The notes: generated by a model not told the origin, from the letters alone. Shown: positions 1 to 10,404, counted from the stretch's first letter. The stretch: DNA of 39,825 nucleotides from a bacterium (GCA_016781505.1 JADDQF010000048.1:9216-49040); one strand, 5' to 3'. A program made the numbers and translations.

Positions 1-972
1 TCGGCCCACGCCAGCGTGAATGTGTATCACGAGGCGCGTGAGATAACATTCGATGCCGCCGCAGCCTGTTTGGCCGGTTTGGAGCCCGGCGCTGAGGTGG
101 ATCGGCTCCGCGAGCTCTTTTATGCGCTGTTGTATGGCGCTGGACCGGTCGCCAATGCCAGCATGGGCCAGCACAGCCAAATTTTTTTTCGTGCACGCGC
201 CGAGCTGGTGGAGCTCCTGCTGCGCTTGATCGCCCAGCGCCGCGCGCTGCCGGCCGCGGAGCAGCCCCGCGATGTGCTCGGCATGATCGTCCATGCCACC
301 GACGACGAAGGGCGCACCCTGAGCGACCGGCAGGTGCTGGCCCATCTTAACATTCTGCTCGTGGCTGGCCATGAAACAACCACAACGCTGAGTGCGTGGG
401 CGCTGTATTTGCTCGCAGCCATGCCCCACTATCAGCAGCGCTTACGGGCCGAGCTTGTGGGACGCCCAGGGCGCGTGGACGGACCACCAGCGGCCGAAAC
501 CCTGCGCGGCCTGAAAGCGCTCGACTATTTCGTTCGCGAGACCGGCCGATTGTACTCACCCGTGCTGAATGTACCGCGCGGCGTGGTTAAGGATTTCGAG
601 TTCGGCGGCTACGTGGTGCCGGCGGGTACGCCCGTGCGGCTGGCACTTGCCGCGGGCCACCGACTGCCGCATGTGTTCGCACAGCCCGAGCAGTTCGATC
701 CGGAGCGCTTCGCCCCGCCCCGCGAGGAGGACAAGCGCCATCAGTATTCGCTGGTGACCTTTGGCGGCGGCTCCCGCATCTGCATCGGCATCAACTTCGC
801 CAACATCGAGGTCAAGGCGCTGTTGGCGCACGTGCTCCACTCGTATGAGCTTGAGCCTGTTCCAGGTCAACGTCCCGTCCATGCCGGCCATTGGACCGCA
901 ATCATTCCCGACGGCGTACGCCTGCGCGTCCGGGCACGAGCGGAGCAGCCGTCGCCGGCATCCGCTGTCTAA
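1..972 (+). CDS. Cytochrome P450, 5'-truncated by the window edge
   Basis: The frame is open from base 1, so the N-terminal part of the protein lies outside the window; about 323 residues of a usual 400-450 remain. The I-helix oxygen-activation motif AGHETT is followed by a K-helix ExxR (ETGR), a PERF-like segment (DPERFAP) and the haem-thiolate loop FGGGSRICIG with the axial cysteine. This is a complete catalytic half, so the enzyme is probably active: a haem monooxygenase using electrons from a ferredoxin or reductase, neither of which is visible here. The substrate cannot be read from sequence. It could oxidise a terpene, since a diterpene synthase pair lies about 10 kb downstream, but unrelated genes intervene. 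A GTG at 16 is only an internal codon, not a credible start. Confidence 0.93.
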   Translation, partial: SAHASVNVYHEAREITFDAAAACLAGLEPGAEVDRLRELFYALLYGAGPVANASMGQHSQIFFRARAELVELLLRLIAQRRALPAAEQPRDVLGMIVHATDDEGRTLSDRQVLAHLNILLVAGHETTTTLSAWALYLLAAMPHYQQRLRAELVGRPGRVDGPPAAETLRGLKALDYFVRETGRLYSPVLNVPRGVVKDFEFGGYVVPAGTPVRLALAAGHRLPHVFAQPEQFDPERFAPPREEDKRHQYSLVTFGGGSRICIGINFANIEVKALLAHVLHSYELEPVPGQRPVHAGHWTAIIPDGVRLRVRARAEQPSPASAV

Positions 973-1016
973 CCAAACGGGATAATCACAGCAGCTACGT
1001 AGTGGTCAGGTGCAGG

Positions 1017-1124
1017 TCTGTGAATTGCCCCTCTCCCCGTCGTTCCGCGCTACCCTCCTCCCCGCCGCGCAGAACCCCTACGCGACGGGCAAGGGAGCGG
1101 GGCCGGGGTGAGGGCGCCTCACCC
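1017..1124. repeat. Pyrimidine/purine inverted intergenic repeat with terminal hairpin
   Basis: The gap between the convergent P450 and CpXC genes holds a C-rich half (CCCCTCTCCCC near 1027) followed by its purine-rich counterpart (AAGGGAGCGGGGCCGGGG near 1091). It ends in a perfect hairpin, GGGTGAG (1106-1112), loop 1113-1117, CTCACCC (1118-1124). Elements of this composition are common between Chloroflexi genes. The hairpin lies two bases beyond the minus-strand stop, so it may stop both transcripts, but no T-run follows it. Confidence 0.5.
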
Positions 1125-1126
1125 GC

Positions 1127-2275
1127 CTACTCTTCAAGCGCCGCCCGAACCTGCCGCAAAAATGCGCGCCGCTCGCCGATAAATGCTGCAAAATCGGCGT
1201 CGCCGTCGGCGAGCGCGCTTGCGCCCAGTCGTGCAAGCGCCTGGTCGGCGGCATCGGTCGTCAGCTCTTCGCGCTCCAACAGAATCGCCTCGATCTCGTC
1301 GCCGGAATCAGCCTCGAGATAGGCTTGCACAGCCTCCAGCACGGGCTGCTGTTGGTGATATTGAGCTTGAAGCTCCCCCAGCGCTGCCAAACGTTCATCC
1401 AAACCGTCGGCGATGCGCTGCTTGTTTTGACGACGCGCCTCGGCGGCGTAGGACGCAAGCGCGGCGAGCATTGGCTCGTCCAGCAGCTCGGGATGCTGAT
1501 CGACCAGCTGCGCCAGCTCCTCGCCGGTGGTGCTACGCAGCAAGGCAAAGGCGAGCTGTTCCACCGCTTCCGGCGCTGGCTGTGTGGCAGCCGCGGTATT
1601 CTGGGCTTGAGTACGCATCTGCTTGACCTGCGTCAACAGCTCCGCCGCTCGCTCGAAACCACGGGCTACCTCAGCCTGTCCAGTTTTTCGGGCCTCGCCG
1701 GCCAGTTCCTGCAGGATCGTCACCGACTGCGGCTGATCCAGGATTGGCTGACTGTTCAACACATCCAGCAGCTCGGCTGGTCCGTCCGCCGCCAGCAGCG
1801 CCTGAATCGCAATCACAATCGGCGGCAGCTCCTCGTTATCCTCCTCGTTCAGCTCCTCGGATTCACCTTCACCAACGCCCGTCAGCTGCTCCTGGCGAAT
1901 AATCTGCGCCACGCCGGGCAAGCCTGCTTCCGCCTGAACGTTGCCCAGATAGGGCAGCCGCACTTCCTCGGGAAGCGCGCCAATCAAGACCCACAGCAGG
2001 TTTTGTCCAAGCTCGCGCCATGCGGGCTCGGCCATTCCCGGCGGCACGCCAAACAACACCCGTTGGCGGCGGCGATCATGGAACAACAGCGGCGCCGGCA
2101 CTCGGCCCACCTGCCCACAGGCCGGACAGCGCAGATCATGCAGCGTGTCGTCCAGAATACGGGCAACCAGGTCAGGCCGCTCGCCGCCGTCGACAATGAT
2201 ATACGCCTCGTCGGCGAATTCTGTTTGGCAGCGTGGACATGAAAGGCGCACATGCTCAGCGAATGAAATCGACAT
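1127..2275 (-). CDS. CpXC-domain protein
   Basis: This 382-residue cytoplasmic protein starts at ATG 2275, preceded by GAGGAG five bases upstream; a longer frame exists but lacks such a site. The N-terminus has two Cys pairs, CPRC (about residues 13-16) and CPAC (about 50-53), spaced as in the CpXC domain and probably forming a zinc knuckle. The segment after it (LLFHDRRRQRVLFGVPPG) also fits that family. The rest, from about residue 120, is acidic, Gln/Glu/Ala-rich and helical, probably an alpha-solenoid or coiled coil of low complexity. The function of CpXC proteins is unknown. It sits 57 bp downstream of guaB on the same strand and may be cotranscribed with it. Confidence 0.75.
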   Translation of the reverse strand: MSISFAEHVRLSCPRCQTEFADEAYIIVDGGERPDLVARILDDTLHDLRCPACGQVGRVPAPLLFHDRRRQRVLFGVPPGMAEPAWRELGQNLLWVLIGALPEEVRLPYLGNVQAEAGLPGVAQIIRQEQLTGVGEGESEELNEEDNEELPPIVIAIQALLAADGPAELLDVLNSQPILDQPQSVTILQELAGEARKTGQAEVARGFERAAELLTQVKQMRTQAQNTAAATQPAPEAVEQLAFALLRSTTGEELAQLVDQHPELLDEPMLAALASYAAEARRQNKQRIADGLDERLAALGELQAQYHQQQPVLEAVQAYLEADSGDEIEAILLEREELTTDAADQALARLGASALADGDADFAAFIGERRAFLRQVRAALEE

Positions 2276-2332
2276 AGCTCCTCGGTCAACGACCAACAGT
2301 TACCAGCCAGCCCCAGCGAAGCGGCGCTCCGT

Positions 2333-3891
<1,559 letters not shown>

Positions 3892-3901
3892 TAACACCTA
3901 T

Positions 3902-3932
3902 AAAAAACCTGCCGCGCAGACACGCAGCAGGC
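3902..3932 (-). terminator. Rho-independent terminator after DAHP synthase gene
   Basis: On the minus strand CCTGCTGCG, loop TGTCTG, CGCGGCAGG form a 9-bp stem with one G-U pair, followed directly by TTTTTT. It lies about 60 bp past the DAHP synthase stop and separates that transcript from guaB. Confidence 0.85.
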
Positions 3933-3992
3933 AAGCAGTTCAACGCTTGAAGTTCCCCAAGCAGATTGGCGATCCGCCGTTTCATGCAGTCA

Positions 3993-5039
3993 TTATACAC
4001 CGGTCACGAGTGGTGTTCGGCCGACCAGTGGGCGGTCAATCGCCGCGGCCACCCGCTCCACCTGCTGCATCATCTGCGCAAAACGCTCCGGCACCAACGA
4101 TTGCTCGCCGTCGCACACCGCAAACGCCGGATTGGGATGCACTTCCACGATCAAGCCATCCGCCCCGGCCGCAATGGCCGCGCGTGCCATCGGAATAATC
4201 CGATCCGCATAGCCCGAGGCATGACTCGGATCGACGATCACCGGCAGGTGCGTCATCGACTTCAACACCGGGATAGCACCCAGATCCAGGGTAAAGCGGG
4301 AATGGTCGTCAAAGGTGCGAATACCACGCTCGCACAGCACCACCTGCTTGTTCCCTTCGGCCACAACGTACTCGGCGGCCAGCAGCAGATCCTTAACCGT
4401 TGCGGCGAAGCCGCGCTTCAGCAGCACCGGTCGGTGCGACCGCCCAACCGCTTTCAGCAGTGGGTAGTTTTGCATGTTGCGCGCGCCGATCTGGAGGATG
4501 TCGGCATGTTGCTCAACCAGCGGCAAAGTTGCTTTGTCCATCACTTCGGTGATCACCGGCGTACCTAGTTGTTCCCGCACCTCGGCCAGATAATGCAGCG
4601 CTTCTTCACCTAAGCCGTGGAAGCTATACGGCGAGGTGCGGGGCTTGTACGCGCCGCCGCGCACCACTGTGGCGCCGTGGGCAATCACATCGCGAGCCGT
4701 GCTGAACAGCTGCTCCCGGCTTTCCACGGTGCACGGCCCCGCGATCACCACCACGCCCGGCCCGCCGATCTCGACGTTGCCGACCGAAACAACCGTATCG
4801 GCTTCCTTGAAATCACGCGAAACGAGCTTATACGGCTTGGTGATGCGGATCACTTCCAAGACACCGGGGAGCGCGGAGATGCGCGACGTTTGCACAATTG
4901 CGCCCTCATTGCCGGTCACGCCGATCGCGGTCCGGGTTGGCCCCGGCATCGGGTGCGGCGCGTAGCCCAGGTCGCGAATCTCAGCACAGACCCGCTCCAC
5001 GTGCTCGGGCGTGGCATGGGCATCCATCACAATTAGCAT
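3993..5039 (-). CDS. aroF: 3-deoxy-7-phosphoheptulonate (DAHP) synthase, AroF/KDO8PS-like type
   Basis: The 348-residue enzyme condenses phosphoenolpyruvate and erythrose 4-phosphate to DAHP, the first step of the shikimate pathway. The start is ATG 5039 with GAGGT five bases upstream. Residues 1-75 (MLIVMDAHATPEHVERV) form the small ferredoxin-like regulatory domain typical of the Thermotoga/Bacillus-type enzyme. The barrel carries VVIAGPCTVES, the substrate-binding RGGAYKPRTSPYSF, KRGFAAT, CERGIRTF and the metal-binding VDPSHASG. All the expected blocks are present and the length is normal. It is transcribed alone, from a good promoter at 5118-5146 to the terminator at 3902-3932. Feedback control through the N-terminal domain is likely from family knowledge, not visible here. 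Confidence 0.96.
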   Translation of the reverse strand: MLIVMDAHATPEHVERVCAEIRDLGYAPHPMPGPTRTAIGVTGNEGAIVQTSRISALPGVLEVIRITKPYKLVSRDFKEADTVVSVGNVEIGGPGVVVIAGPCTVESREQLFSTARDVIAHGATVVRGGAYKPRTSPYSFHGLGEEALHYLAEVREQLGTPVITEVMDKATLPLVEQHADILQIGARNMQNYPLLKAVGRSHRPVLLKRGFAATVKDLLLAAEYVVAEGNKQVVLCERGIRTFDDHSRFTLDLGAIPVLKSMTHLPVIVDPSHASGYADRIIPMARAAIAAGADGLIVEVHPNPAFAVCDGEQSLVPERFAQMMQQVERVAAAIDRPLVGRTPLVTGV

Positions 5040-5117
5040 AAGTACCTCGGATTGCAGAACAACCCCGGCGGCCAAGCCAGCGCGGGGTCAAAGCGATTGC
5101 ACTTGATTATGGTCAAG

Positions 5118-5146
5118 ATTGTAACATGCGCCCTGCTGCCGGGCAA
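5118..5146 (-). promoter_or_regulatory. Sigma-70-type promoter for DAHP synthase gene
   Basis: On the minus strand a -35 TTGCCC (5146-5141) and a -10 TACAAT (5123-5118) are separated by exactly 17 bp. The predicted start of transcription near 5111 gives a leader of about 70 bases to the ATG at 5039. Confidence 0.5.
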
Positions 5147-5267
5147 ACTTGTGTAACCGGCGCTTGCTGCTAAGCCAGGCTTTTCAACTCTGCTCGGCTC
5201 TACTGTAGGTGCGACGGCCCAATTTACAGGGATCGGAATGGTCTAATGCGGAATACAAAAAAAGACA

Positions 5268-5299
5268 CCACTATAAGTGGATTATACCATTGACAGTGG
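5268..5299. promoter_or_regulatory. Tandem palindromic sites over the sialidase-like gene promoter
   Basis: CCACTATAAGTGG (5268-5280) is a perfect palindrome around ATA. A related 13-mer, CCATTGACAGTGG (5287-5299), shares 9 of 13 positions, starts 19 bp later and covers the -35 box. The arrangement fits a pair of operator half-turn-phased sites, but no cognate regulator is identified. Confidence 0.35.
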
Positions 5300-5318
5300 T
5301 TGCGGTTTGTTATTTAAT
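5290..5318 (+). promoter_or_regulatory. Sigma-70-type promoter for the 5386 gene
   Basis: A consensus -35 TTGACA (5290-5295) and -10 TTTAAT (5313-5318) are spaced by 17 bp. Transcription would start near 5325, about 60 bases before the ATG at 5386. The surrounding DNA is AT-rich for this genome. Confidence 0.7.
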
Positions 5319-5385
5319 AGCAGCGGCACGACATAGTGTTTAGCCGGTAGCTCAAACATGTTTCTGGTTTGACAAGGAGTCCCGT

Positions 5386-8300
5386 ATGCAGCCGTCCGCC
5401 GTCAGGCCGTTTCCGCAATCCAAAGTGGTCAGCTTTGTTACGTTGGTTGTTCTGTCACTCCTGGTTTGGACCTCGGTCTCGGAGCCTTTACCCTTGGCGT
5501 ACGCCGCGGATGCAGCGTCGGGAACTCTTGAGCCCACCTCTGGCGCTTCCGTAGCTTGGCGGGGCACCGCCACAGGTGGGGTTTCGGACGGAGAGGCTAC
5601 CTGTATCGAAGGGACCACCTGCGACACCTTCTTGCTAACCGTTGCGGGCACTCCGGCGGATTGGGCCGGCAAGCTTGTCAGCGTAAAAATTGCATGGACC
5701 AACGACGTCAACGACTATGACCTGTTCATTCACAAGGACAGCGTTACCGGGCCGTTAGTGACGAGCTCGGCGGCCGGCTTCACAACCTCGGAAGCCGCCT
5801 TTATCGACCCCGCGGCCAGCGGCACCGGCACGTTCGCGGTGCACGTCGTGTATTTTGCCGCCACGGCCGCAGACCAGTACAGTGGCGTGGCGAAGACAAC
5901 TGAAAAGTCGACGAGCGGCATTTCAACCGAAACACCGCCGCGCTACTTCAACTACGCAGCGCCGGGCGGACTTGGCCGCGGCGCGGGTGAGCCAACTCTG
6001 GGGGTCAACTGGGCCACCGGCAACGTCATGTTCATCTCGGGACTCGAAACCCTGCGCGTCACCTTCGACGACTCCAGCTCGCCGGCCCAGGCAACCTGGA
6101 TCAACAAGTCGGCGCCAAACACCTCGCTTACAAGCTTCGACCCGATTTTGTTCACCGACAGCGATGTCGGCGCGGTTCGCACTAACCGAACGTTTGCCTC
6201 GCAGCTCCTCCCCTCAAAGATCAGCCTGATGTCATACACCGACGACGACGGCGAGACCTGGACGCCCAGTCAGGGTGCGGGCATCAACTCTGGTGTGGAT
6301 CATCAGATGATCGGCGCCGGTCCGTATGCCAAGAACGCGGATGGCAGCCTCAAGGGTGGAGCCGTACAGCGGCCCGGACCGGACGGCAAAATCTATCCAC
6401 ACGCGGTCTACTACTGCTCACAGGACATTGCGGATGCCCTTTGCGCGCGCAGCGATGACGGCGGGCTCACCTTTGGCGCTGCGATCCCGATGTACAGTTT
6501 GCTTGAGTGCGGCGGCCTGCACGGGCATATCAAGGTCGCGCGTGACGGCACGCTGTATGTGCCCAACAAGTCCTGTGGTGGCAAGCAGGCGGTCGTCGTC
6601 TCCGAAGACAACGGCCTTACCTGGACCGTGCGCACCGTTCCTGGATCGACCTCCGGCCGGACCGATCCATCGGTTGGCATTGGCGAAGATGGCACGGTTT
6701 ACTTCGGCTATGCGAACGGTGATGGCACCGCCCGCGTTGCCGTATCACGCGACCGCGGCCAGACCTGGGAGAATCTGCAAGACGTCGGCGCGCAGCTCGG
6801 CATACAGAACACCGTCTTCCCGGCAGTGGCTGCGGGCGATAGCAATCGAGCGGCTTTCTTCTTCCTGGGTACGACGACTGGCGGTAACGGCACCGGCAGC
6901 GACACTAACTTTACCGGCACCTGGTACGGCTATATCGCAACAACCTATGACGGCGGCAAGAGCTGGATCACCGTGAATGCCACACCGGGCGACCCGGTCC
7001 AGCGGGGCTCGATCTGCACCAGCGGCACGACCTGCCCCAGCACGCCGGTGAACACCCGTAACCTGCTCGACTTCAATGACCTGACCATTGACGCACAAGG
7101 CCGAGTACTGGCAGCCTATGCCGACGGCTGCATCACCAGCGCGTGTATTCAAGGCCAAGACAAGAACAATGACGGCAAGATCAACAGCTTGGATAACGAT
7201 GGCGCGGAGCTAGCAACCATCATCCGACAGTCTGGCGGCAAGGGCCTGCTTAGCGCGCGTGACGACAACCGGATCGTACCTGCCGCGCCGCAGGTCGTCG
7301 CGAGCCTCAACGGCACCGCGGCTAGCCTGGCCTGGTCGACGCCCGACAACGGCGGCTCGGCGATCACCGGCTACAAAATTTACCGTGGCACCAAGGGAGG
7401 CAGCCAGAGCTTGATCGCGAGCGTTGGTGCAGACACAAACTCCTACACCGACGCCGCAAGCGGGCCGGATGTGTACTACCGCGTCCAGGCCACCAACGCC
7501 AACGGCGACGGCATCCTTTCGCAGCAGGTCTTCCCGACGGTCCCAGAGAGCGCGTGCCGCAAGCCGGGCATCACGGTCGCAACAGACAGCTCGGACACTG
7601 CGCCAAACACGCCGCTGAGTCAGCAAGTGAACATTAAGTCATTGCACATCGCCGAACCGGCCTTCGCCGACGGCTCGAACAAACTGGTGTTCACCCTTAA
7701 GGTAGGCGCAGGCGCCGTTCCAGCCAACAGCCAGTGGTACATTATCTGGCAGCGGGCCACCCCCGATGACGACCACGACCGTAACTACGTGGCTGTTAAG
7801 TCTGACTTAGTGGGCGCGGTCAGCTTCGAACATGGACGCGTTAGCTATCCGATTGCCTTCACCAGTCCGGAACCGAACCAGGGCAACATCCCCACTAAAT
7901 TTGGTAGTGCCGAAGGCAGCTATGACGCGGCGACCGGCACGATCATGATCGTTGTACGGAATGAGCAGGTGGACAACCCGACGGCTGGTCAGAACCTGCT
8001 CGGACTGGAAGTTCGCACCTTCCTCGGCCGCAACGATGGCCTGCCGATCAACCAGAGCGCTAGCTCGGATTTCGCGGTTGGCGCTACCTACACCCTGATC
8101 GGCAATGCAGCGTGCGTGCAGCCGCCAGCCGCGCCAACGAGCTTGGCCGCAAGCTCCCAGCTTACCGGCAAGCCCACAGGTCAAATTGCGCTCAGCTGGA
8201 CGGACAACTCCGACAACGAGACACGTTTCGTGATCGAGCGATCAACGCAAGTTGACGGAGGTTACGAGGCAATCGCGACCGTCGGAAGTAACCTGACAAC

Positions 8301-8412
8301 CTATGTTGATGGGAACATCCAACGCAAGGTGGTCTATTACTACCGCGTTCAAGCGGCGAACAATAGTGGCGCCTCGGCCTACTCGAACGTCGCGAGCGGG
8401 CGTAGCAAGTAG
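5386..8412 (+). CDS. Secreted sialidase-like (BNR/Asp-box) protein with fibronectin type III domains
   Basis: The 1008-residue protein starts at ATG 5386 with AAGGAG six bases upstream. A signal peptide (hydrophobic core VVSFVTLVVLSLLVW, cleavage near AYA-A about residue 40) directs export. Residues about 45-175 resemble a PPC-like beta-sandwich (VNDYDLFIHKDS). Residues about 180-630 form a probable beta-propeller with several Asp-box motifs of the S-x-D-x-G-x-T-W type (SDDGGLTFG, SEDNGLTWT, SRDRGQTWEN, TYDGGKSWIT). A calcium-loop-like DKNNDGKINSLD lies near residue 590. Fibronectin type III domains follow at about 635-718 and 912-1006, flanking a beta-rich module. Asp-box propellers occur in sialidases and other glycan-binding proteins; I cannot confirm the catalytic arginine triad, so a non-enzymatic surface-binding role is possible. 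Monocistronic, with its own promoter and terminator. Confidence 0.85.
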   Translation: MQPSAVRPFPQSKVVSFVTLVVLSLLVWTSVSEPLPLAYAADAASGTLEPTSGASVAWRGTATGGVSDGEATCIEGTTCDTFLLTVAGTPADWAGKLVSVKIAWTNDVNDYDLFIHKDSVTGPLVTSSAAGFTTSEAAFIDPAASGTGTFAVHVVYFAATAADQYSGVAKTTEKSTSGISTETPPRYFNYAAPGGLGRGAGEPTLGVNWATGNVMFISGLETLRVTFDDSSSPAQATWINKSAPNTSLTSFDPILFTDSDVGAVRTNRTFASQLLPSKISLMSYTDDDGETWTPSQGAGINSGVDHQMIGAGPYAKNADGSLKGGAVQRPGPDGKIYPHAVYYCSQDIADALCARSDDGGLTFGAAIPMYSLLECGGLHGHIKVARDGTLYVPNKSCGGKQAVVVSEDNGLTWTVRTVPGSTSGRTDPSVGIGEDGTVYFGYANGDGTARVAVSRDRGQTWENLQDVGAQLGIQNTVFPAVAAGDSNRAAFFFLGTTTGGNGTGSDTNFTGTWYGYIATTYDGGKSWITVNATPGDPVQRGSICTSGTTCPSTPVNTRNLLDFNDLTIDAQGRVLAAYADGCITSACIQGQDKNNDGKINSLDNDGAELATIIRQSGGKGLLSARDDNRIVPAAPQVVASLNGTAASLAWSTPDNGGSAITGYKIYRGTKGGSQSLIASVGADTNSYTDAASGPDVYYRVQATNANGDGILSQQVFPTVPESACRKPGITVATDSSDTAPNTPLSQQVNIKSLHIAEPAFADGSNKLVFTLKVGAGAVPANSQWYIIWQRATPDDDHDRNYVAVKSDLVGAVSFEHGRVSYPIAFTSPEPNQGNIPTKFGSAEGSYDAATGTIMIVVRNEQVDNPTAGQNLLGLEVRTFLGRNDGLPINQSASSDFAVGATYTLIGNAACVQPPAAPTSLAASSQLTGKPTGQIALSWTDNSDNETRFVIERSTQVDGGYEAIATVGSNLTTYVDGNIQRKVVYYYRVQAANNSGASAYSNVASGRSK

Positions 8413-8433
8413 CGGTCAGTCTAATTGGGAGCG

Positions 8434-8471
8434 GGGCGCAGGGCATTGCTCATGCCCTGCGCCCTAGCTTT
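8434..8471 (+). terminator. Terminator after the sialidase-like gene
   Basis: A perfect 13-bp stem, GGGCGCAGGGCAT (8434-8446) with ATGCCCTGCGCCC (8452-8464), has a 5-base loop and is followed by TAGCTTT. The T-run is short, but the stem is very stable and sits 22 bp past the stop codon. The stretch up to 8583 has no credible gene. Confidence 0.75.
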
Positions 8472-8583
8472 AACGGGGAGCGGAGCTATAGCAGATGAAC
8501 AACTATTGCGCCATGCTTAACCTCTGTTCAAGCCATCGCCACGCAACATGGTGTACAGGGCTGGTCGCAGCATCCAGCTCTGC

Positions 8584-9807
8584 TCACTTTGGTGCGGGAA
8601 AATACCGACGCCAGGAGGCGAAGGGCCCGCGCTCGCGGTTATTGCCTGGCAGAGCAATCGGTAAGCTATCCAAGGCCGAAGGAGCGATGAGTTCTGCGGT
8701 TTGAGTGGCGTTCGCACCCTGCTGCGCGGCCAACAGTCGCAGCTCTGCCGCCAGCAGACAATGATCCGAGCCGCTGGTCGGGCAGTCAGTATGCGCTTGA
8801 ACCGGCAGAATACCGTCCCGACTCCACACATAATCGATCCGAATCAGCGGAAAGGGGACGGGCATGTGGCCGACGCCGCCGACGCGCTGCCAATAAGGAA
8901 AACTGAATCCGAAGCCAAGCATTGTGTCGCGGTAAGCGTCGTGGAGCCGAGCGTCCAACGCACGGTAGGAAGCCTCGCGATCGCTCAGGTTGAAATCACC
9001 CGCCAGCAGCAGCGGCCCCCCAATTGCGTCGATATCCCGCAGCAGGGCCGCGAGTCCGCGCTCACGCTCGGCGGCGTCGTAGCCGGAGACGAGCGGCAAG
9101 AAACGCAGCCGCGGATGACGTCGAATATCAATCTGCGGCGCCTCCAGATGTACGTTGATCAGGGTAATGTCATGGCCATCGATGGAGACGCGGACGTGCT
9201 GGGCGTTGTACTCCATGGGGTGCCGGACCACCTCGAACGGGTAGCGGCTCAGCAGGCCCATGCCCTCGCTGCTTCGGCTTGGCGCCAGCAGCTGGTAGGG
9301 ATAGCGCTCCTGCATCTCCGCCGCGAGCGCAGCCGCAACGGGAGGCGATAGCTCCTGGATCGCGACAACATCGCCGTTTTGCTGGGCAACCGCGTCGAGG
9401 ATTCGCTCGACGCGCCCATTTTTAAACCTTTGATTGAGCGAAACGATCCGCAGCGGCTGACCGGCGGATACCTTGGTGAAGGGCCGGCGCAGATCGGTGC
9501 TGGAGCCGACAAATATCAGCAGCCCTAGCACGGCCACCAACGCGGCTACCCGGCGGGCTTTGGTCGTCAGCAGCAGCACCAGCAGCACGACGGCCACCGC
9601 AAGCAAGTGCGGCAACAGCAGATTGGGCACTGCCAGCCACCAGGTGTACTCAACGCGCTCCGGGGCGAGCAGCAGCACGGCAAGCAGCGCCAGCAGCACA
9701 CAGGCGTACACAATAGCGCCAACAGCCAGCAGGCGAGTGGCCCACAGGCGGATGCTTGGTAGCAACAACCGCCGCGCAGATGATTGAGATGGTCGGTGTA
9801 TATTCAC
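8584..9807 (-). CDS. Membrane-anchored endonuclease/exonuclease/phosphatase-family protein
   Basis: The 407-residue protein has three predicted membrane helices (about residues 25-48, 58-80, 87-101) and then an extracytoplasmic catalytic domain of the DNase I/EEP fold. The family's active-site blocks are all present: SLNQ (Asn125), AIQE (Glu152), HVRVSID (about 204-210), NVHLEAP (His220), AGDFN (Asp271, Asn273), IDYVW (Asp325) and the terminal SDH (Asp348-His349). The fold is shared by nucleases, phosphodiesterases and sphingomyelinases; the three-helix N-terminus is common in bacterial secreted or periplasmic members annotated only as EEP family. The substrate cannot be told. The gene converges with the sialidase-like gene and has no same-strand partner. 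Confidence 0.88.
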   Translation of the reverse strand: MNIHRPSQSSARRLLLPSIRLWATRLLAVGAIVYACVLLALLAVLLLAPERVEYTWWLAVPNLLLPHLLAVAVVLLVLLLTTKARRVAALVAVLGLLIFVGSSTDLRRPFTKVSAGQPLRIVSLNQRFKNGRVERILDAVAQQNGDVVAIQELSPPVAAALAAEMQERYPYQLLAPSRSSEGMGLLSRYPFEVVRHPMEYNAQHVRVSIDGHDITLINVHLEAPQIDIRRHPRLRFLPLVSGYDAAERERGLAALLRDIDAIGGPLLLAGDFNLSDREASYRALDARLHDAYRDTMLGFGFSFPYWQRVGGVGHMPVPFPLIRIDYVWSRDGILPVQAHTDCPTSGSDHCLLAAELRLLAAQQGANATQTAELIAPSALDSLPIALPGNNRERGPFASWRRYFPAPK

Positions 9808-10120
9808 AACAACGCATTGTACTGGATTTCGCGCCTTTGCTGCTCCGTATGCGCGACATCAACCAGACCATGCGCGAGGGACAGGGCGTTCGTCCACGCT
9901 CTAGTTCAAGCTGCGCTGGAAGCAGGCCGCCTTGAAAACCGCGCTGCTAATCGGCTGCAACGTTTGTACGCTCAACAATGGAGCAGCATAGCCGCCGCCA
10001 ACAGGACTATCGTCCTATTATGTTAGCCCACGATCCCCGACTACAATCCCAGGGACCAACAAGTGCCTGCTGAGCTTCGCCTCATGCAGCACAGATCCAT
10101 ACGCACGCTTCAGGCGCCGT

Positions 10121-10262
10121 TACCCCGCAATGTTGTTGTGCCAGACGCAAGCCCAACGCATGAGCAAGGCACTGCGTGCGCTGATACGTAATCGGTCGTA
10201 GCTGTGTGTTCTTTTGTGAGCCAGGGTAGCAATATGGCGTCGGTTGACCTCGATACTCCACC
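10121..10262 (-). pseudogene. Possible degraded transposase C-terminus
   Basis: A minus-strand frame reads ..SIEVNRRHIATLAHKRTHSY, then DRLRISARSALL and CVWHNNIAG before a stop. The pattern RRxIxTLxxxxTxxY, an Ala-Arg-Ser a few residues on, and a final hydrophobic-HN-G segment resembles the C-terminal end of DDE transposases (IS982/IS5-like). There are no inverted repeats or upstream catalytic residues, so at best it is a scar. Confidence 0.25.
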
Positions 10263-10404
10263 AACCCACGATGTGCAAGCACATGTGGCGACCAATAAAC
10301 CGACATCTCCGCCCGAACAGCAGCTGTTGGCACGAGTTTGTTGCCAACAGCAAGTGCAACCCTTTCTCAAACATTTTGCCGAGATTGAGCATCTCAACGT
10401 TGGG

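Noticed and set aside
1325-2242. Long plus-strand frame opposite the CpXC gene
   Set aside because: Gln/Leu/Arg-rich shadow of the acidic helical repeat on the other strand; the minus-strand frame has the zinc motifs and ribosome-binding site.
8495-8704. Small plus-strand gene after the sialidase-like gene
   Set aside because: No ribosome-binding site, overlaps the end of the opposite EEP-family gene, and has no family-like sequence.
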